In this document: in pieces, positions 55,885 to 64,000 of the stretch | Layout of the letters: every line of letters starts with the position of its first letter | Numbering within the stretch: the stretch's first letter is position 1 | Source of the DNA: Actinomyces oris | Lineage (GTDB): Bacteria > Actinomycetota > Actinomycetes > Actinomycetales > Actinomycetaceae | Assembly: GCF_006546825.1 (NCBI RefSeq) | Contig: NZ_VICC01000003.1 | Coordinates: forward strand, 1-64,000 | Reading direction: 5' to 3' | DNA length: 64,000 bases | The notes under the pieces: generated by a model | Database searches by the model: none | Told to the model about the DNA's origin: nothing | The model's input: only the letters and a program-made list of their open reading frames with translations | Translations under genes and position numbers: made by a program

Positions 55885-56011
55885 GGTGTGGTTCTCCTGT
55901 GTGCTCCCGGAGGTCGTCACCCATCTCCCCCACCTCGCCTGGTGGCCCCGGCCTCCGAGAACCGGGGGTTGCGGACCCGCGGTGCGGGTGCGCTGGGATG
56001 GGTGCTGGAAA

Positions 56012-56037
56012 GGGCCGTCCAGCTCTCTGGGCGGCCC
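56012..56037 (-). terminator. Hairpin between rpmJ and rpsM
   Basis: 11-bp stem (56012-56022 with 56027-56037, one mismatch), 4-nt loop, 12 nt past the rpmJ stop. It could act as a partial terminator or processing signal within the operon. Confidence 0.5.
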
Positions 56038-56049
56038 GGCGCCGGGGAC

Positions 56050-56163
56050 TCAGCCCTGACGCTGCTTGTGCCGCGGGTTCTCGCAGATGACCATGACGCG
56101 GCCGTGGCGACGAATCACCTTGCAGCTGTCACAGATCTTCTTGACGCTCGGCTTGACCTTCAT
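56050..56163 (-). CDS. rpmJ: 50S ribosomal protein L36
   Basis: This 37-residue protein reads [20 protein letters not shown] then [17 protein letters not shown]. The zinc ligands CxxC (ICDSCK), the later Cys in VICEN and the following His are all present, so this is the zinc-binding form. It lies between infA and rpsM as usual. Confidence 0.97.
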   Translation of the reverse strand: MKVKPSVKKICDSCKVIRRHGRVMVICENPRHKQRQG

Positions 56164-56196
56164 GATGTTCCTCCGCCGGCTCTGAGAGCCGACATG

Positions 56197-56418
56197 TCAC
56201 TTGTACCGGTAGACGATTCGGCCGCGGGACAGGTCGTAGGGGCTCAGCTCCACGACCACCCGGTCCTCGGGGAGGATGCGGATGTAGTGCTGCCGCATCT
56301 TTCCGGAGATGTGCGCGAGCACGACGTGCCCGTTGCTCAGCTCCACCCGGAACATCGCGTTCGGAAGGGCCTCGACGACCGATCCCTCGACCTCGATGAC
56401 TCCGTCCTTCTTAGCCAT
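56197..56418 (-). CDS. infA: Translation initiation factor IF-1
   Basis: The 73-residue OB-fold protein reads [20 protein letters not shown], then [20 protein letters not shown] and [20 protein letters not shown]. It has full family length and binds the ribosomal A site during initiation. The 287-bp gap upstream, before map, may hold a promoter for infA-rpmJ-rpsM-rpsK-rpoA-rplQ; no clear consensus was identified. Confidence 0.97.
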   Translation of the reverse strand: MAKKDGVIEVEGSVVEALPNAMFRVELSNGHVVLAHISGKMRQHYIRILPEDRVVVELSPYDLSRGRIVYRYK

Positions 56419-56705
56419 GTTCCTCCATCGGTGCTTTCTCGCTCGAGTTCACCCCGACGACGTCGCCGCCGGGCAGTCGCGGTCGCCGTTGCGCAGGCCC
56501 ACCGCGGGCGGGTCCCCGTTGCCAGGGTCGTGAATGCGGTATGAGGGCATGCGTCATCGACGGACGCGCGTCCAGCGGATAACTTTACGGCAGACGGCCC
56601 GGGCTCCACCATGCCAGATGGCGCGATCACGCGGTGTTTCCTGACACACCGCAGGCGCGTGCGTCGTCGAGGACGCACCCCCGCAGCAGTTCCCGCATCA
56701 GCGAC

Positions 56706-57587
56706 TCAGCCCAGCGCCTTGGGCTCGATGCCGTAGGGGGCCAGGCCCTCGGCTCCGCCGTCGGGCGCGGTGAGGACCCAGACACCGCCGGGGACGATGG
56801 CCACGGTGTGCTCCCACTGGGCGGCGTGGGAGCCGTCCCGGGTGACGACGGTCCAGCCGTCGTCGAGCTCGCGGGTGGCCGGGCTGCCAGCGGTGAGCAT
56901 GGGCTCGATGGCCAGCACCATGCCGGGGCGCAGGCGGGGGCCGCGCCGTTTGACGGAGTAGTTGAGGACGTCGGGGGCCATGTGCATGCTCGTGCCGATA
57001 CCGTGGCCGACGTACTCCTGAAGGATCCCCAGCTCGTGGCCCTCCCGCTCGGCCACCTCCGCGACAACGGTCTCGACGGCGTCGCCGACCGCGTTGAGGC
57101 ACAGCTGGCGCCCCCGCCCCTCCCCCGCTGCGGCGCGGGCGACGGCGGCAATGGCCTCCCACAGGGCCTGCCGGGTGGTGGTATCCACGAGCCGGTCGGT
57201 CTCGCTCAGGTAGGTCCCGCCGACGACAGTGGTGAAGGCGGCGTCGCCGTGCCACTGAGTGCCGTCCTCGTCGACGATGTAGGCGCCGCAGTCGAAGGTG
57301 ACCAGGTCGCCGTCGGCCAGAACCCGCTCACCGGGGATGCCGTGGACAACCTCCTCGTTGACCGAGATGCACACGGTGGCCGGGTAGTCGTAGTAGCCCA
57401 GGAAGTTGGAGTGGGCGCCGGCGGCCTTGATGACCCCAGCCGAGACGGCGTCGAGCTCGGCGGTGGTGATGCCGGCGCGCACCGCCTCGCGCAAGGCGGC
57501 GTGGATGTCGGCGACGACGAGCCCGGCCCGGCGCATGAGACGAACCTGCTCCGGCGTCTTGATCTGGATCTGTTCGCGTGAGAGCAC
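56706..57587 (-). CDS. map: Methionine aminopeptidase, type I
   Basis: MetAP removes the initiator methionine from new proteins. The 293-residue pita-bread enzyme has the metal ligands in FDCGAYIVDEDGTQWHGDAA (two Asp), YVGHGIGTSMHMAP (His), LAIEPMLTAG (Glu) and AAQWEHTVAI (Glu). EEVVHGIPGERVLADGD is the substrate-side motif. The GTG at 57587 follows AGGAGG at good spacing; the extension to 57671 is not family-like. It is adjacent to adk in the same orientation with a 135-bp gap. Confidence 0.95.
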   Translation of the reverse strand: MLSREQIQIKTPEQVRLMRRAGLVVADIHAALREAVRAGITTAELDAVSAGVIKAAGAHSNFLGYYDYPATVCISVNEEVVHGIPGERVLADGDLVTFDCGAYIVDEDGTQWHGDAAFTTVVGGTYLSETDRLVDTTTRQALWEAIAAVARAAAGEGRGRQLCLNAVGDAVETVVAEVAEREGHELGILQEYVGHGIGTSMHMAPDVLNYSVKRRGPRLRPGMVLAIEPMLTAGSPATRELDDGWTVVTRDGSHAAQWEHTVAIVPGGVWVLTAPDGGAEGLAPYGIEPKALG

Positions 57588-57722
57588 GGGTGCCTCCTGG
57601 GGTCGTGTGTAGCGGGCTGGGCCTGGGGCGGTTCCGGCTCCCCCGTCAGGGACGGGGACGGGCCGGAGCATGCGCAGGCGGGTCGTCCGCGTGAGCAGAC
57701 GACCCGCCGGTGAGCGTGGGCT

Positions 57723-58310
57723 TCAGGAGCCGGTGATGCCGCGGGAGGCGAGGGCCTCCATGATGCGGCCGGTGACGACGTCGATCTCGCCCATGCCGTC
57801 GACCTGAACCAGCAGGTCGCGCTCGGCGTAGAGCCCGGCCAGCGGCGCCGTGGACTCGGCGTAGACCTCGAGGCGGCGGCGGATGACCGGCTCGGTGTCG
57901 TCGGCGCGCCCCTGCTCGCCGGCCCGCTTGAGCAGGCGGGCGACGACGGCCTCGGCGTCGGCGGTAATCTCGACGACGACGTCGAGGGCCAGGCCCGAGG
58001 CCTTCAGCATGGAGTCGAGCTCTCCGACCTGGGCCGTGGTGCGCGGGTAGCCGTCCAGGAGGAATCCGTTCTCACAGTCGGCCTGGGCGATGCGGTCGGC
58101 CACCATGGCGTTGGTGATGGAGTCGGGGACGTACTCGCCCTTGTCCATGTAGGCCTTGGCCTGGGTGCCGAGCTCGGTGGCGCCGGCGACGTTGGCGCGG
58201 AAGATGTCTCCGGTGGAGATGGCCGGGATGTTCAGGCGCTCGGCGATCCGGGCGGCCTGGGTGCCCTTACCCGCTCCGGGGGGACCGAGAAGAACCATGC
58301 GTGCGCTCAT
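57723..58310 (-). CDS. adk: Adenylate kinase
   Basis: Adk interconverts 2 ADP with ATP plus AMP. The 195-residue protein starts MSARMVLLGPPGAGKGTQAA (P-loop), with IPAISTGDIFRANV, FLLDGYPRTTAQV, and RRRLEVYAESTAPLAGLY. The lid is short and cysteine-free, giving the short actinobacterial form. Its ATG overlaps the secY stop as ATGA, so the two are translationally coupled. Confidence 0.96.
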   Translation of the reverse strand: MSARMVLLGPPGAGKGTQAARIAERLNIPAISTGDIFRANVAGATELGTQAKAYMDKGEYVPDSITNAMVADRIAQADCENGFLLDGYPRTTAQVGELDSMLKASGLALDVVVEITADAEAVVARLLKRAGEQGRADDTEPVIRRRLEVYAESTAPLAGLYAERDLLVQVDGMGEIDVVTGRIMEALASRGITGS

Positions 58311-59608
58311 GACAAGAACCCTTCGTAGTGACGCTGCTGCAGCTGGGAGTTGACTTCCTTGACGGTCTGGAGGCCCACACCCACCATGATGAGGATAGTG
58401 GTTCCACCGAAGGGCAGGTGCTGAGCCAGGTCCAGCCAGATGACGGCGAGCGTCGGGATGAGGGCGAGGACCACCAGGTAGATGGAGCCGGCCGTCGTAA
58501 TGCGGTTGATGACGTAGGACAGGTAGCGCACGGTGGGCTCGCCGGCGCGGATGCCGGGGATGAAGCCGCCGTAGCGCTTCATGTTGTCCGCGATCTCCTC
58601 GGCGTCGAAGGTGATGGCCGTGTAGAAGAAGGCGAAGAACAGGATGAGGACGCCGTAGGCGGTCAGATAGATCGGGCTCGTCTGCTGCAGGTTGGTCAGA
58701 ATCCACTGCACCCACTTGCTCGTCTGGTTTCCGAAGCCGGCGATGAGCTGGGGCATGGCCAGGATCGAGGAGGCGAAGATGACGGGGATGACGCCGGCGG
58801 TGTTGATCTTGACCGGGATGTAGGTGGTCGAGCCGCCGTACTGGCGACGCCCGATCATCCGCTTGGCGTACTGCACGGGGATGCGCCTCTGGGCCTGCTC
58901 GATGTACACGACCGCGAGGGTGGCCAGGAGGACGACGGCCACGATGATGGCGAAGTTGGCCGCGCCGTTGTTGCCTCCGGCGATGGAGAACATGTTGGAG
59001 GGGAACTGGGCCACGATGGAGGTGAAGATGAGCAGCGACATGCCGTTGCCGATGCCGCGCTCGGTGATGAGCTCACCCAGCCACATGATGAGGCCGGTGC
59101 CGGCGGTCATGGTGATGATGATGAGCAGCGGGGTGACGATCGAGTCGCCGGCGATGATGTGCTGGGCCCTGGCGCACCCCTGGAAGAGCTGACCGCTCTT
59201 GGCCGTGGCCACGATGGTGCTGGACTGCAGCAGTCCCAGGCCGATGGTGAGGTAGCGGGTGTACTCGGTGAGTTTGGCGGTGCCCGCCTGCCCCTCCTTG
59301 TGGAGCTCCTCGAAGCGGGGGATGACGACCCGCAGGAGCTGGATGATGATGGAGGCGGTGATGTAGGGCATGATGCCCAGCGCGAAGACGCTCAGCTGGA
59401 GCAGCGCACCACCGGAGAAGACGTTGACCAGGCTGAGGAGGTTCTGGTCCTTGCCGGCCTCCCCGATGCAGTACTTGGCGTTGGCCAGGTTGACGCCGGG
59501 CGCCGGCAGGATCGACCCGAGCCGGAACAGGGCCATGATGCCGAGGGTGAAGAGCAGCTTCGCCCTGAGGTCTGGCGTTCTGAACGCCTGAGTGAACGCG
59601 CTGAGCAC
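58307..59608 (-). CDS. secY: Preprotein translocase subunit SecY
   Basis: The 433-residue channel subunit of the Sec translocon has ten predicted membrane helices. Characteristic text includes FRLGSILPAPGVNLANAKYC, ALGIMPYITASIIIQLLRVV, IPRFEELHKEGQAGTAKLTE, ERGIGNGMSLLIFTSIVAQF and IPVQYAKRMIGRRQYGGST. The start is the GTG at 59608 with AGGAG upstream. The 353-bp gap to rplO contains a strong terminator (59849-59892), so secY probably has its own promoter. Confidence 0.96.
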   Translation of the reverse strand: MLSAFTQAFRTPDLRAKLLFTLGIMALFRLGSILPAPGVNLANAKYCIGEAGKDQNLLSLVNVFSGGALLQLSVFALGIMPYITASIIIQLLRVVIPRFEELHKEGQAGTAKLTEYTRYLTIGLGLLQSSTIVATAKSGQLFQGCARAQHIIAGDSIVTPLLIIITMTAGTGLIMWLGELITERGIGNGMSLLIFTSIVAQFPSNMFSIAGGNNGAANFAIIVAVVLLATLAVVYIEQAQRRIPVQYAKRMIGRRQYGGSTTYIPVKINTAGVIPVIFASSILAMPQLIAGFGNQTSKWVQWILTNLQQTSPIYLTAYGVLILFFAFFYTAITFDAEEIADNMKRYGGFIPGIRAGEPTVRYLSYVINRITTAGSIYLVVLALIPTLAVIWLDLAQHLPFGGTTILIMVGVGLQTVKEVNSQLQQRHYEGFLS

Positions 59609-59848
59609 TCGATCTCCTGTGGACTCGGGGGTGGGTTCGGCCTTGCGGGCAGCAAGGCGGAGCGCAGGGGAACTGCGCCCGGCCCAGACTACCCCGCCGA
59701 GCTCGCCACCTGGGCGCTGAGATGGGCTTGCAACGTGGCTGGGGTGCGGGTTTTCTCACGTCTCGTCCCGGTGTGGTTGCCCGGGGTGATCCAAGGCACC
59801 CGGCCGCAAGTGCGCAGGAGCCGCCGTGCGGTGCGACGCCCGCGCGCG

Positions 59849-59892
59849 ACAGACCCCGGCGGCCCAGGTTTCCCTGGACCGCCGGGGTCTGT
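59849..59892 (-). terminator. Terminator between rplO and secY
   Basis: Stem of about 20 bp (59849-59868 with 59873-59892), one C-A mismatch and a TTTC loop, 70 nt past the rplO stop. It separates the ribosomal-protein operon from secY-adk-map. Confidence 0.8.
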
Positions 59893-59961
59893 GATGTCGC
59901 TACTCGTCAGGGCCGCGCCGTCGGGGTGTCACCACCCGTGCCGGGCTCGGCCCGACGACGT

Positions 59962-60438
59962 TCAGCGCGTGGCGATGGTGCCGCCGGCGGCCTCGATCTT
60001 CTCCTTGGCGGAGCCGGACCAGGCGTCGACCGTGAGCGTCAGGGCCACGGTGACGTCGCCGCCGCCGAGAACCTTGACGAGCTGGTTCTTGCGAACCGCA
60101 CCCTTGGCGACGAGGTCCTCCACGGTCACCGTGCCGCCCTCGGGGAACAGCTCGGCGATGCGGCCGACGTTCACGGGCTGGAACTCGACCCGGTTGGGGT
60201 TGCGGAAGCCGCGCAGCTTGGGAAGACGCATGTGCAGCGGCATCTGGCCACCCTCGAAACCAGGACGGACCTGGTAACGAGCCTTGGTGCCCTTGGTACC
60301 GCGACCGGCGGTCTTACCCTTGGACGCCTCACCACGACCCACGCGGGTCTTGGCCTTCTTGGCGCCGGGGGCGGGACGCAGGTGGTGCAGCTTGACGACG
60401 CGCACCTTCTCCTCCTGCGTGTTCTCGGTGTCAGCCAT
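59962..60438 (-). CDS. rplO: 50S ribosomal protein L15
   Basis: The 158-residue uL15 reads [57 protein letters not shown] and [17 protein letters not shown]. The ATG at 60438 lies 1 nt beyond the rpmD stop, so the two are coupled. It is last before the terminator that precedes secY. Confidence 0.96.
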   Translation of the reverse strand: MADTENTQEEKVRVVKLHHLRPAPGAKKAKTRVGRGEASKGKTAGRGTKGTKARYQVRPGFEGGQMPLHMRLPKLRGFRNPNRVEFQPVNVGRIAELFPEGGTVTVEDLVAKGAVRKNQLVKVLGGGDVTVALTLTVDAWSGSAKEKIEAAGGTIATR

Positions 60439-60439
60439 C

Positions 60440-60646
60440 TCAGACCTCCTCAACGGTGACCAGGTGGTGCACCGTGGCAATCAGGCCGCGCACGCTGGGG
60501 CTGTCCTCGCGCACGACGGACTGGCGGATCTTGCGCAGACCCAGGGTCTTGAGGGACTCGCGCTGGCGGTGGGTGCCCCCGATGCCAGAGCGGACCTGAG
60601 TGACCTTGAGCTGCTTGGTCATCTGCTTCGATGCGGACTCAGCCAT
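60440..60646 (-). CDS. rpmD: 50S ribosomal protein L30
   Basis: The 68-residue uL30 reads [20 protein letters not shown], then [37 protein letters not shown]. The ATG at 60646 shares one base with the rpsE stop (TGATG). Normal length. Confidence 0.96.
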   Translation of the reverse strand: MAESASKQMTKQLKVTQVRSGIGGTHRQRESLKTLGLRKIRQSVVREDSPSVRGLIATVHHLVTVEEV

Positions 60647-61353
60647 CACGCACCCACTCCTTCAGCGGCCTTCTCGGCCTCCTGCTTCTCAGCCTGAGCG
60701 CGCTTGTCGGCCTCGCCCTCGGCGCGGGCCCGCAGCATGGACTGCGGGGCGACGTCCTCCAGGGGCAGGCCACGGCGGGCCGCAACGGCCTCGGGCTGCT
60801 CCAGCTGCTTGAGGGCGTCCACCGTGGCGTGCACGATGTTGATCGCGTTGGAGGAGCCCAGCGACTTGGACAGGATGTCGTGGACACCGGCGCAGTCCAG
60901 CACGGCGCGCACCGGACCGCCGGCGATAACACCGGTACCGGGGGACGCCGGGCGCAGGAGGACGACTCCGGCGGAGTCCTCACCCTGGACCAGGTGCGGG
61001 ATGGTGCGGCGGATCATCGGGACGTGGAAGAAGTTCTTCTTCGCGATCTCGACGGCCTTGGCGATGGCGGAGGGAACTTCCTTCGCCTTGCCGTAGCCCA
61101 CGCCGACGGTGCCCTCACCGTCACCGACGACCACGAGGGCCGTGAAGGTGAAACGGCGGCCGCCCTTGACGACCTTGGACACGCGGTTGATGGTGACGAC
61201 GCGCTCGATGTACTTGTCGTCGTTGCCGCGACCACGGTCGCGGCGGTCGTTGTTGCGGTCGCGGCGGCCGCGGCCCTCGCCCCGGCGCTCGTCGTTCTCG
61301 CGCTGGGCCGAGCCGTCGGACGACGCGGACCTGTCTCGCTGCGGTGCAGCCAT
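60646..61353 (-). CDS. rpsE: 30S ribosomal protein S5
   Basis: In the 235-residue uS5 the core has [60 protein letters not shown], and [20 protein letters not shown]. An Arg/Asp/Asn-rich N-terminal tail ([18 protein letters not shown], about residues 27-45) and a Glu/Lys/Ala C-terminus make it about 70 residues longer than the E. coli protein, as in many actinobacteria. Confidence 0.96.
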   Translation of the reverse strand: MAAPQRDRSASSDGSAQRENDERRGEGRGRRDRNNDRRDRGRGNDDKYIERVVTINRVSKVVKGGRRFTFTALVVVGDGEGTVGVGYGKAKEVPSAIAKAVEIAKKNFFHVPMIRRTIPHLVQGEDSAGVVLLRPASPGTGVIAGGPVRAVLDCAGVHDILSKSLGSSNAINIVHATVDALKQLEQPEAVAARRGLPLEDVAPQSMLRARAEGEADKRAQAEKQEAEKAAEGVGA

Positions 61354-61387
61354 CAGATGTTCCTCTGCTTTCTCGTCGTCTTAGTGC

Positions 61388-61768
61388 TCACAGCTTCAGG
61401 CCGCCCTCACGGGCGCCCTCGGCGACGGCCGCGACACGGCCGTGGTACTTGTTGCCGCCGCGGTCGAACACGACTGCCTCGATGCCCAGCGCCTTGGCGC
61501 GCTCGGCGATGAGCTCGCCGACCTTGTGGGCGGCGCCCACCTTGTGGCCCTCGACGCCCTTGGCGGCCTCCTCCAAGGTGGAGGCGGCGCACAGGGTGTG
61601 GCCGATGGTGTCGTCCACGACCTGAGCCACCATGTGGCGGTTGGACCGGGTGACCACCAGGCGGGGACGCTCGGGCGTGCCGGAGATGTGCTTGCGCACG
61701 CGCTGGTGACGGATCTTGCGGGCGATGGCGCGGGGGTTGCCCTTGCCCCTCTTGATCGAGTAAGCCAT
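61388..61768 (-). CDS. rplR: 50S ribosomal protein L18
   Basis: The 126-residue uL18 reads [40 protein letters not shown], and C-terminal [23 protein letters not shown] 61768 is preferred over GTG 61774, which overlaps the rplF stop; the difference is two residues. Confidence 0.95.
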   Translation of the reverse strand: MAYSIKRGKGNPRAIARKIRHQRVRKHISGTPERPRLVVTRSNRHMVAQVVDDTIGHTLCAASTLEEAAKGVEGHKVGAAHKVGELIAERAKALGIEAVVFDRGGNKYHGRVAAVAEGAREGGLKL

Positions 61769-61770
61769 GG

Positions 61771-62310
61771 TCACTTACCAGCCTTTCCGACCTTGCGGCG
61801 CACGTTCTCGCCGGCGTAGCGCACGCCCTTGCCCTTGTAGGGCTCCGGCGGACGGATCTTGCGAATGTTCGCCGCGACCTCGCCGACCTGCTCCTTGGAG
61901 ATACCGGAGACGGTGATCTTCAGGTTGCCGTCAACCGTGAAGGTGATGCCCTCGGGGGGCTCAACGGTCACGGTGTGAGAGAAGCCGAGGGAGAGCTCGA
62001 TGCTCTGGCCCTTGGCGGCGACGCGGTAACCGGTGCCGACGATCTCGAGCTGCTTGGAGTAGCCCTCGGTGACGCCGATCACCATGTTGTTGATGAGGGT
62101 GCGCGACAGTCCGTGCAGCGAGCGCGAGCGGCGCTCGTCGTCGGGGCGCGTGACCAGGATGGAGCCGTCCTCCTGGCGGGTGACGCTCAGGGGCTCGCTG
62201 ATCGTGCGGGACAGGGTGCCCTTGGGGCCCTTGACCGTCACGTCCTGGCCGTCGATGGTGACGTCCACTCCGGCAGGAACCGGAACGGGGAGCCGTCCAA
62301 TACGAGACAT
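61771..62310 (-). CDS. rplF: 50S ribosomal protein L6
   Basis: The 179-residue uL6 starts [20 protein letters not shown], with [33 protein letters not shown] and the C-terminal [20 protein letters not shown]. Standard length; it lies between rpsH and rplR. Confidence 0.96.
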   Translation of the reverse strand: MSRIGRLPVPVPAGVDVTIDGQDVTVKGPKGTLSRTISEPLSVTRQEDGSILVTRPDDERRSRSLHGLSRTLINNMVIGVTEGYSKQLEIVGTGYRVAAKGQSIELSLGFSHTVTVEPPEGITFTVDGNLKITVSGISKEQVGEVAANIRKIRPPEPYKGKGVRYAGENVRRKVGKAGK

Positions 62311-62331
62311 GGTTTTCCTCCGTTCCTTCTC

Positions 62332-62730
62332 TTACCAGACGTAGGCGAGGACTTCGCCGCCCACGCCACGCGACTCGGCCTGCTTGTCGGTCAGGAGGCC
62401 GGAGGAGGTGGACAGGATCGCCACTCCCAGGCCGCCGAGGACCTTGGGCAGGTTGGTGGACTTGGCGTAGACGCGCAGGCCGGGCTTGGAGATCCGGCGC
62501 AGGCCCTGGATGGCCCGCTGGCGGTTGGCTCCGTACTTGAGGCTCAGCGTGAGCGTCTTGCCGACCTCGGCGTCCGTGACCTCGTAGCCGGCGATGTAGC
62601 CCTCGGCCTTGAGCATCTCGGCGATGTTCACCTTGAGCTTGCTCGACGGCATCGACACGGTGTCGTGGTAGGCGCTGTTTGCGTTGCGCAGACGGGTCAG
62701 CATGTCTGCGATGGGGTCTGTCATTGTCAT
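62332..62730 (-). CDS. rpsH: 30S ribosomal protein S8
   Basis: The 132-residue uS8 reads [80 protein letters not shown] and the terminal GGEVLAYVW. The start is ATG 62730, or 62724 two codons on. Confidence 0.96.
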   Translation of the reverse strand: MTMTDPIADMLTRLRNANSAYHDTVSMPSSKLKVNIAEMLKAEGYIAGYEVTDAEVGKTLTLSLKYGANRQRAIQGLRRISKPGLRVYAKSTNLPKVLGGLGVAILSTSSGLLTDKQAESRGVGGEVLAYVW

Positions 62731-62788
62731 GAGTGGGCCTTAGCCCTTCCTCGTCGTGGTTTCCTCAGCGGACCTGCGACGTAAGTTC

Positions 62789-62974
62789 TTACCAGCTGGA
62801 CTTGCTCACGCCCGGGAGCTCGCCGCGAAGGGCCATCTCACGCAGGCAGATACGGCACAGGCCGAACTTGCGGTAGACCGAGTGCGGGCGGCCGCAGCGC
62901 TGGCAGCGCGTGTAGGCACGGACACCGAACTTGGGCTTGCGGTTCGCCTTCTCAATCAGTGCGGTCTTCGCCAT
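62789..62974 (-). CDS. rpsZ: 30S ribosomal protein S14, zinc-binding type Z
   Basis: The 61-residue short uS14 reads [58 protein letters not shown]. The two CxxC pairs (CQRC and CRIC) bind zinc, unlike the longer zinc-free S14 of E. coli. It lies 1 nt after rplE. Confidence 0.97.
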   Translation of the reverse strand: MAKTALIEKANRKPKFGVRAYTRCQRCGRPHSVYRKFGLCRICLREMALRGELPGVSKSSW

Positions 62975-62975
62975 C

Positions 62976-63533
62976 TCACTTCTCCTTGAAGGGGAAGCCG
63001 AGCTGCTTGAGCAGCGAGCGGGCCTCCTCGTCGGTCTTGGCCGTGGTCACCACGGTGATGTCCATGCCGCGGACGCGGTCGATCTGGTCCTGGTCGATCT
63101 CGTGGAAGACAGCCTGCTCGGTCAGACCGAAGGTGTAGTTGCCGTTCCCGTCGAACTGCTTGGGGCTCAGACCGCGGAAGTCGCGGATACGGGGCAGCGA
63201 GATCGAGACCAGACGGTCCAGGAACTCCCACATGCGGTCGCCGCGCAGCGTGGAGTGCGCGCCGATCGGCATACCCTCACGCAGCTTGAACTGCGCGATG
63301 GACTTGCGGGCCCGGGTGACCTGGGGCTTCTGGCCGGTGATGGCGGCGAGGTCGCGCACGGCTCCCTCGATCATCTTGGAGTCGTGGGCGGCCTCGCCCA
63401 CACCCATGTTGACGACAACCTTGACGACGCGCCCGACCTCCATCACGTTGCCGTGCTGGAACTCCTTGAGCAGGGCGGGGCGCACCTCCTCGGTGTACTT
63501 CGTCTTGAGACGGGGGGTGGTCTTCTCAGCCAT
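62976..63533 (-). CDS. rplE: 50S ribosomal protein L5
   Basis: The 185-residue uL5 reads [79 protein letters not shown], and [23 protein letters not shown] 63533 has GGAGGA 9 nt upstream and is preferred to GTG 63539, which overlaps the rplX stop. Confidence 0.96.
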   Translation of the reverse strand: MAEKTTPRLKTKYTEEVRPALLKEFQHGNVMEVGRVVKVVVNMGVGEAAHDSKMIEGAVRDLAAITGQKPQVTRARKSIAQFKLREGMPIGAHSTLRGDRMWEFLDRLVSISLPRIRDFRGLSPKQFDGNGNYTFGLTEQAVFHEIDQDQIDRVRGMDITVVTTAKTDEEARSLLKQLGFPFKEK

Positions 63534-63535
63534 GG

Positions 63536-63880
63536 TCACAGGTCCTCCCCGCTCTTCTTGGCGTAACGCACGCGGACGGTGCGCTTGCGGCCGTCGGGAC
63601 GCACGCCCTCCTCGACTCGGAAGCCCACGCGGGTGCGCTTCTTCGTCTTGGGGTCGACGAGCATGACGTTGGAGGCGTGGATGGGCGCCTCAACGGTCTC
63701 GATGCCGCCGGTGCGGGCGCCCTGCTGGGACTGCCCCACCTTGGTGTGCTTGGTCACGCGCTGGACGCCCTCGACGATGACACGGTCAGTGCCCTTGAGG
63801 ACCTCCAGAACGCGGCCGGTCTTGCCCTTGTCCTTACCGGCGATGACGATGACCTGGTCGCCCTTCTTGATGCGTGCCAT
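63536..63880 (-). CDS. rplX: 50S ribosomal protein L24
   Basis: The 114-residue uL24 reads [20 protein letters not shown] (KOW motif), [40 protein letters not shown] and [20 protein letters not shown]. It starts 2 nt after the rplN stop and carries the usual order rplN-rplX-rplE. Confidence 0.96.
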   Translation of the reverse strand: MARIKKGDQVIVIAGKDKGKTGRVLEVLKGTDRVIVEGVQRVTKHTKVGQSQQGARTGGIETVEAPIHASNVMLVDPKTKKRTRVGFRVEEGVRPDGRKRTVRVRYAKKSGEDL

Positions 63881-63882
63881 GT

Positions 63883-64000
63883 TCAGATCACCTCCGGGGC
63901 GAGCGAGACGATGCGCATGAACTTCTTCTCACGAAGCTCACGGCCGACGGGGCCGAAGATGCGCGTACCGCGCGGCTCCCCATCGTTCTTGAGGATGACG
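63883..64000 (-). CDS. rplN: 50S ribosomal protein L14, C-terminal part (runs off the window)
   Basis: The last 38 codons read [38 protein letters not shown], then stop. This is the conserved C-terminus of uL14; the start lies beyond position 64000. Confidence 0.95.
   Translation of the reverse strand, partial: VILKNDGEPRGTRIFGPVGRELREKKFMRIVSLAPEVI

Overview
The window is high-GC, gene-dense actinobacterial chromosome. Lineage markers are a WhiB3/WhiD-type regulator, a SARP (BTAD plus NB-ARC) regulator, many GTG starts and ATGA/GTGA gene overlaps, a zinc-type S14, a menaquinone-type sdhCAB operon and a PntA/PntB transhydrogenase. From memory, the backbone order matches the mycobacterial block running from the ribosomal protein operon through rpoA-rplQ-truA, rplM-rpsI-glmM, glmS, nnr-alr-tsaE-tsaB-rimI-tsaD, groES and whiB3 to guaB-guaB3. 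An oral Actinomyces-like organism fits best. The genus is an inference, because no rRNA gene is present.

Layout. 1-0.65 kb is a decayed IS1634-type transposase. 0.7-7.1 kb holds a sugar porter, ptsH, guaB3, an exonuclease, guaB, whiB3 and an orphan groES with a CIRCE operator. 7.3-11 kb carries a DUF218 membrane protein, a THUMP-like methyltransferase and a GCS2 carboxylate-amine ligase. 11.6-16.4 kb is a fused double ABC exporter divergent from a TetR gene. 16.4-29.2 kb is tsaD, a truncated HAD gene, sdhCAB and rimI-tsaB-(secreted protein)-tsaE-alr-nnr, with acpS opposite. 29.3-32.4 kb is glmS and coaA. 32.4-34.66 kb is a small low-GC island flanked by perfect 72-bp copies of the coaA 3' end; it holds an XRE-AbrB regulator and a membrane-anchored alpha/beta hydrolase. 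34.7-41 kb is a ketopantoate-reductase-like gene, a DrrAB-type ABC transporter and a large SARP regulator. 41-42 kb is a coupled pair of small unknown genes, the first frameshifted. 42-46 kb is glmM, rpsI, rplM and truA. 46-53 kb is a ROK glucokinase, pntAB, an MgtC family protein and a TPR protein. 53-64 kb is the rplQ-rpoA-rpsK-rpsM-rpmJ-infA-map-adk-secY and rplO-to-rplN ribosomal block, with rplN running off the right edge.

How the genes work together. glmS and glmM supply amino sugar for the cell wall, and alr supplies D-alanine. tsaB, tsaD and tsaE make the tRNA t6A modification. coaA and acpS serve CoA and acyl-carrier metabolism. guaB makes guanine nucleotides, pntAB balances NADPH, and sdhCAB feeds the menaquinone pool.

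The strongest unexplained signal is regulatory. The start codons of the ketopantoate-reductase-like gene and of drrA each lie exactly 29 nt downstream of the last copy of an 11-bp-phased TGAA direct repeat. A CAGNCT hexamer sits at -13 to -8 from both ATGs. This is the layout expected of SARP-activated leaderless promoters, and a SARP gene lies in the same cluster. The second is the coaA-tail-flanked island. No tRNA, rRNA or CRISPR array was found.
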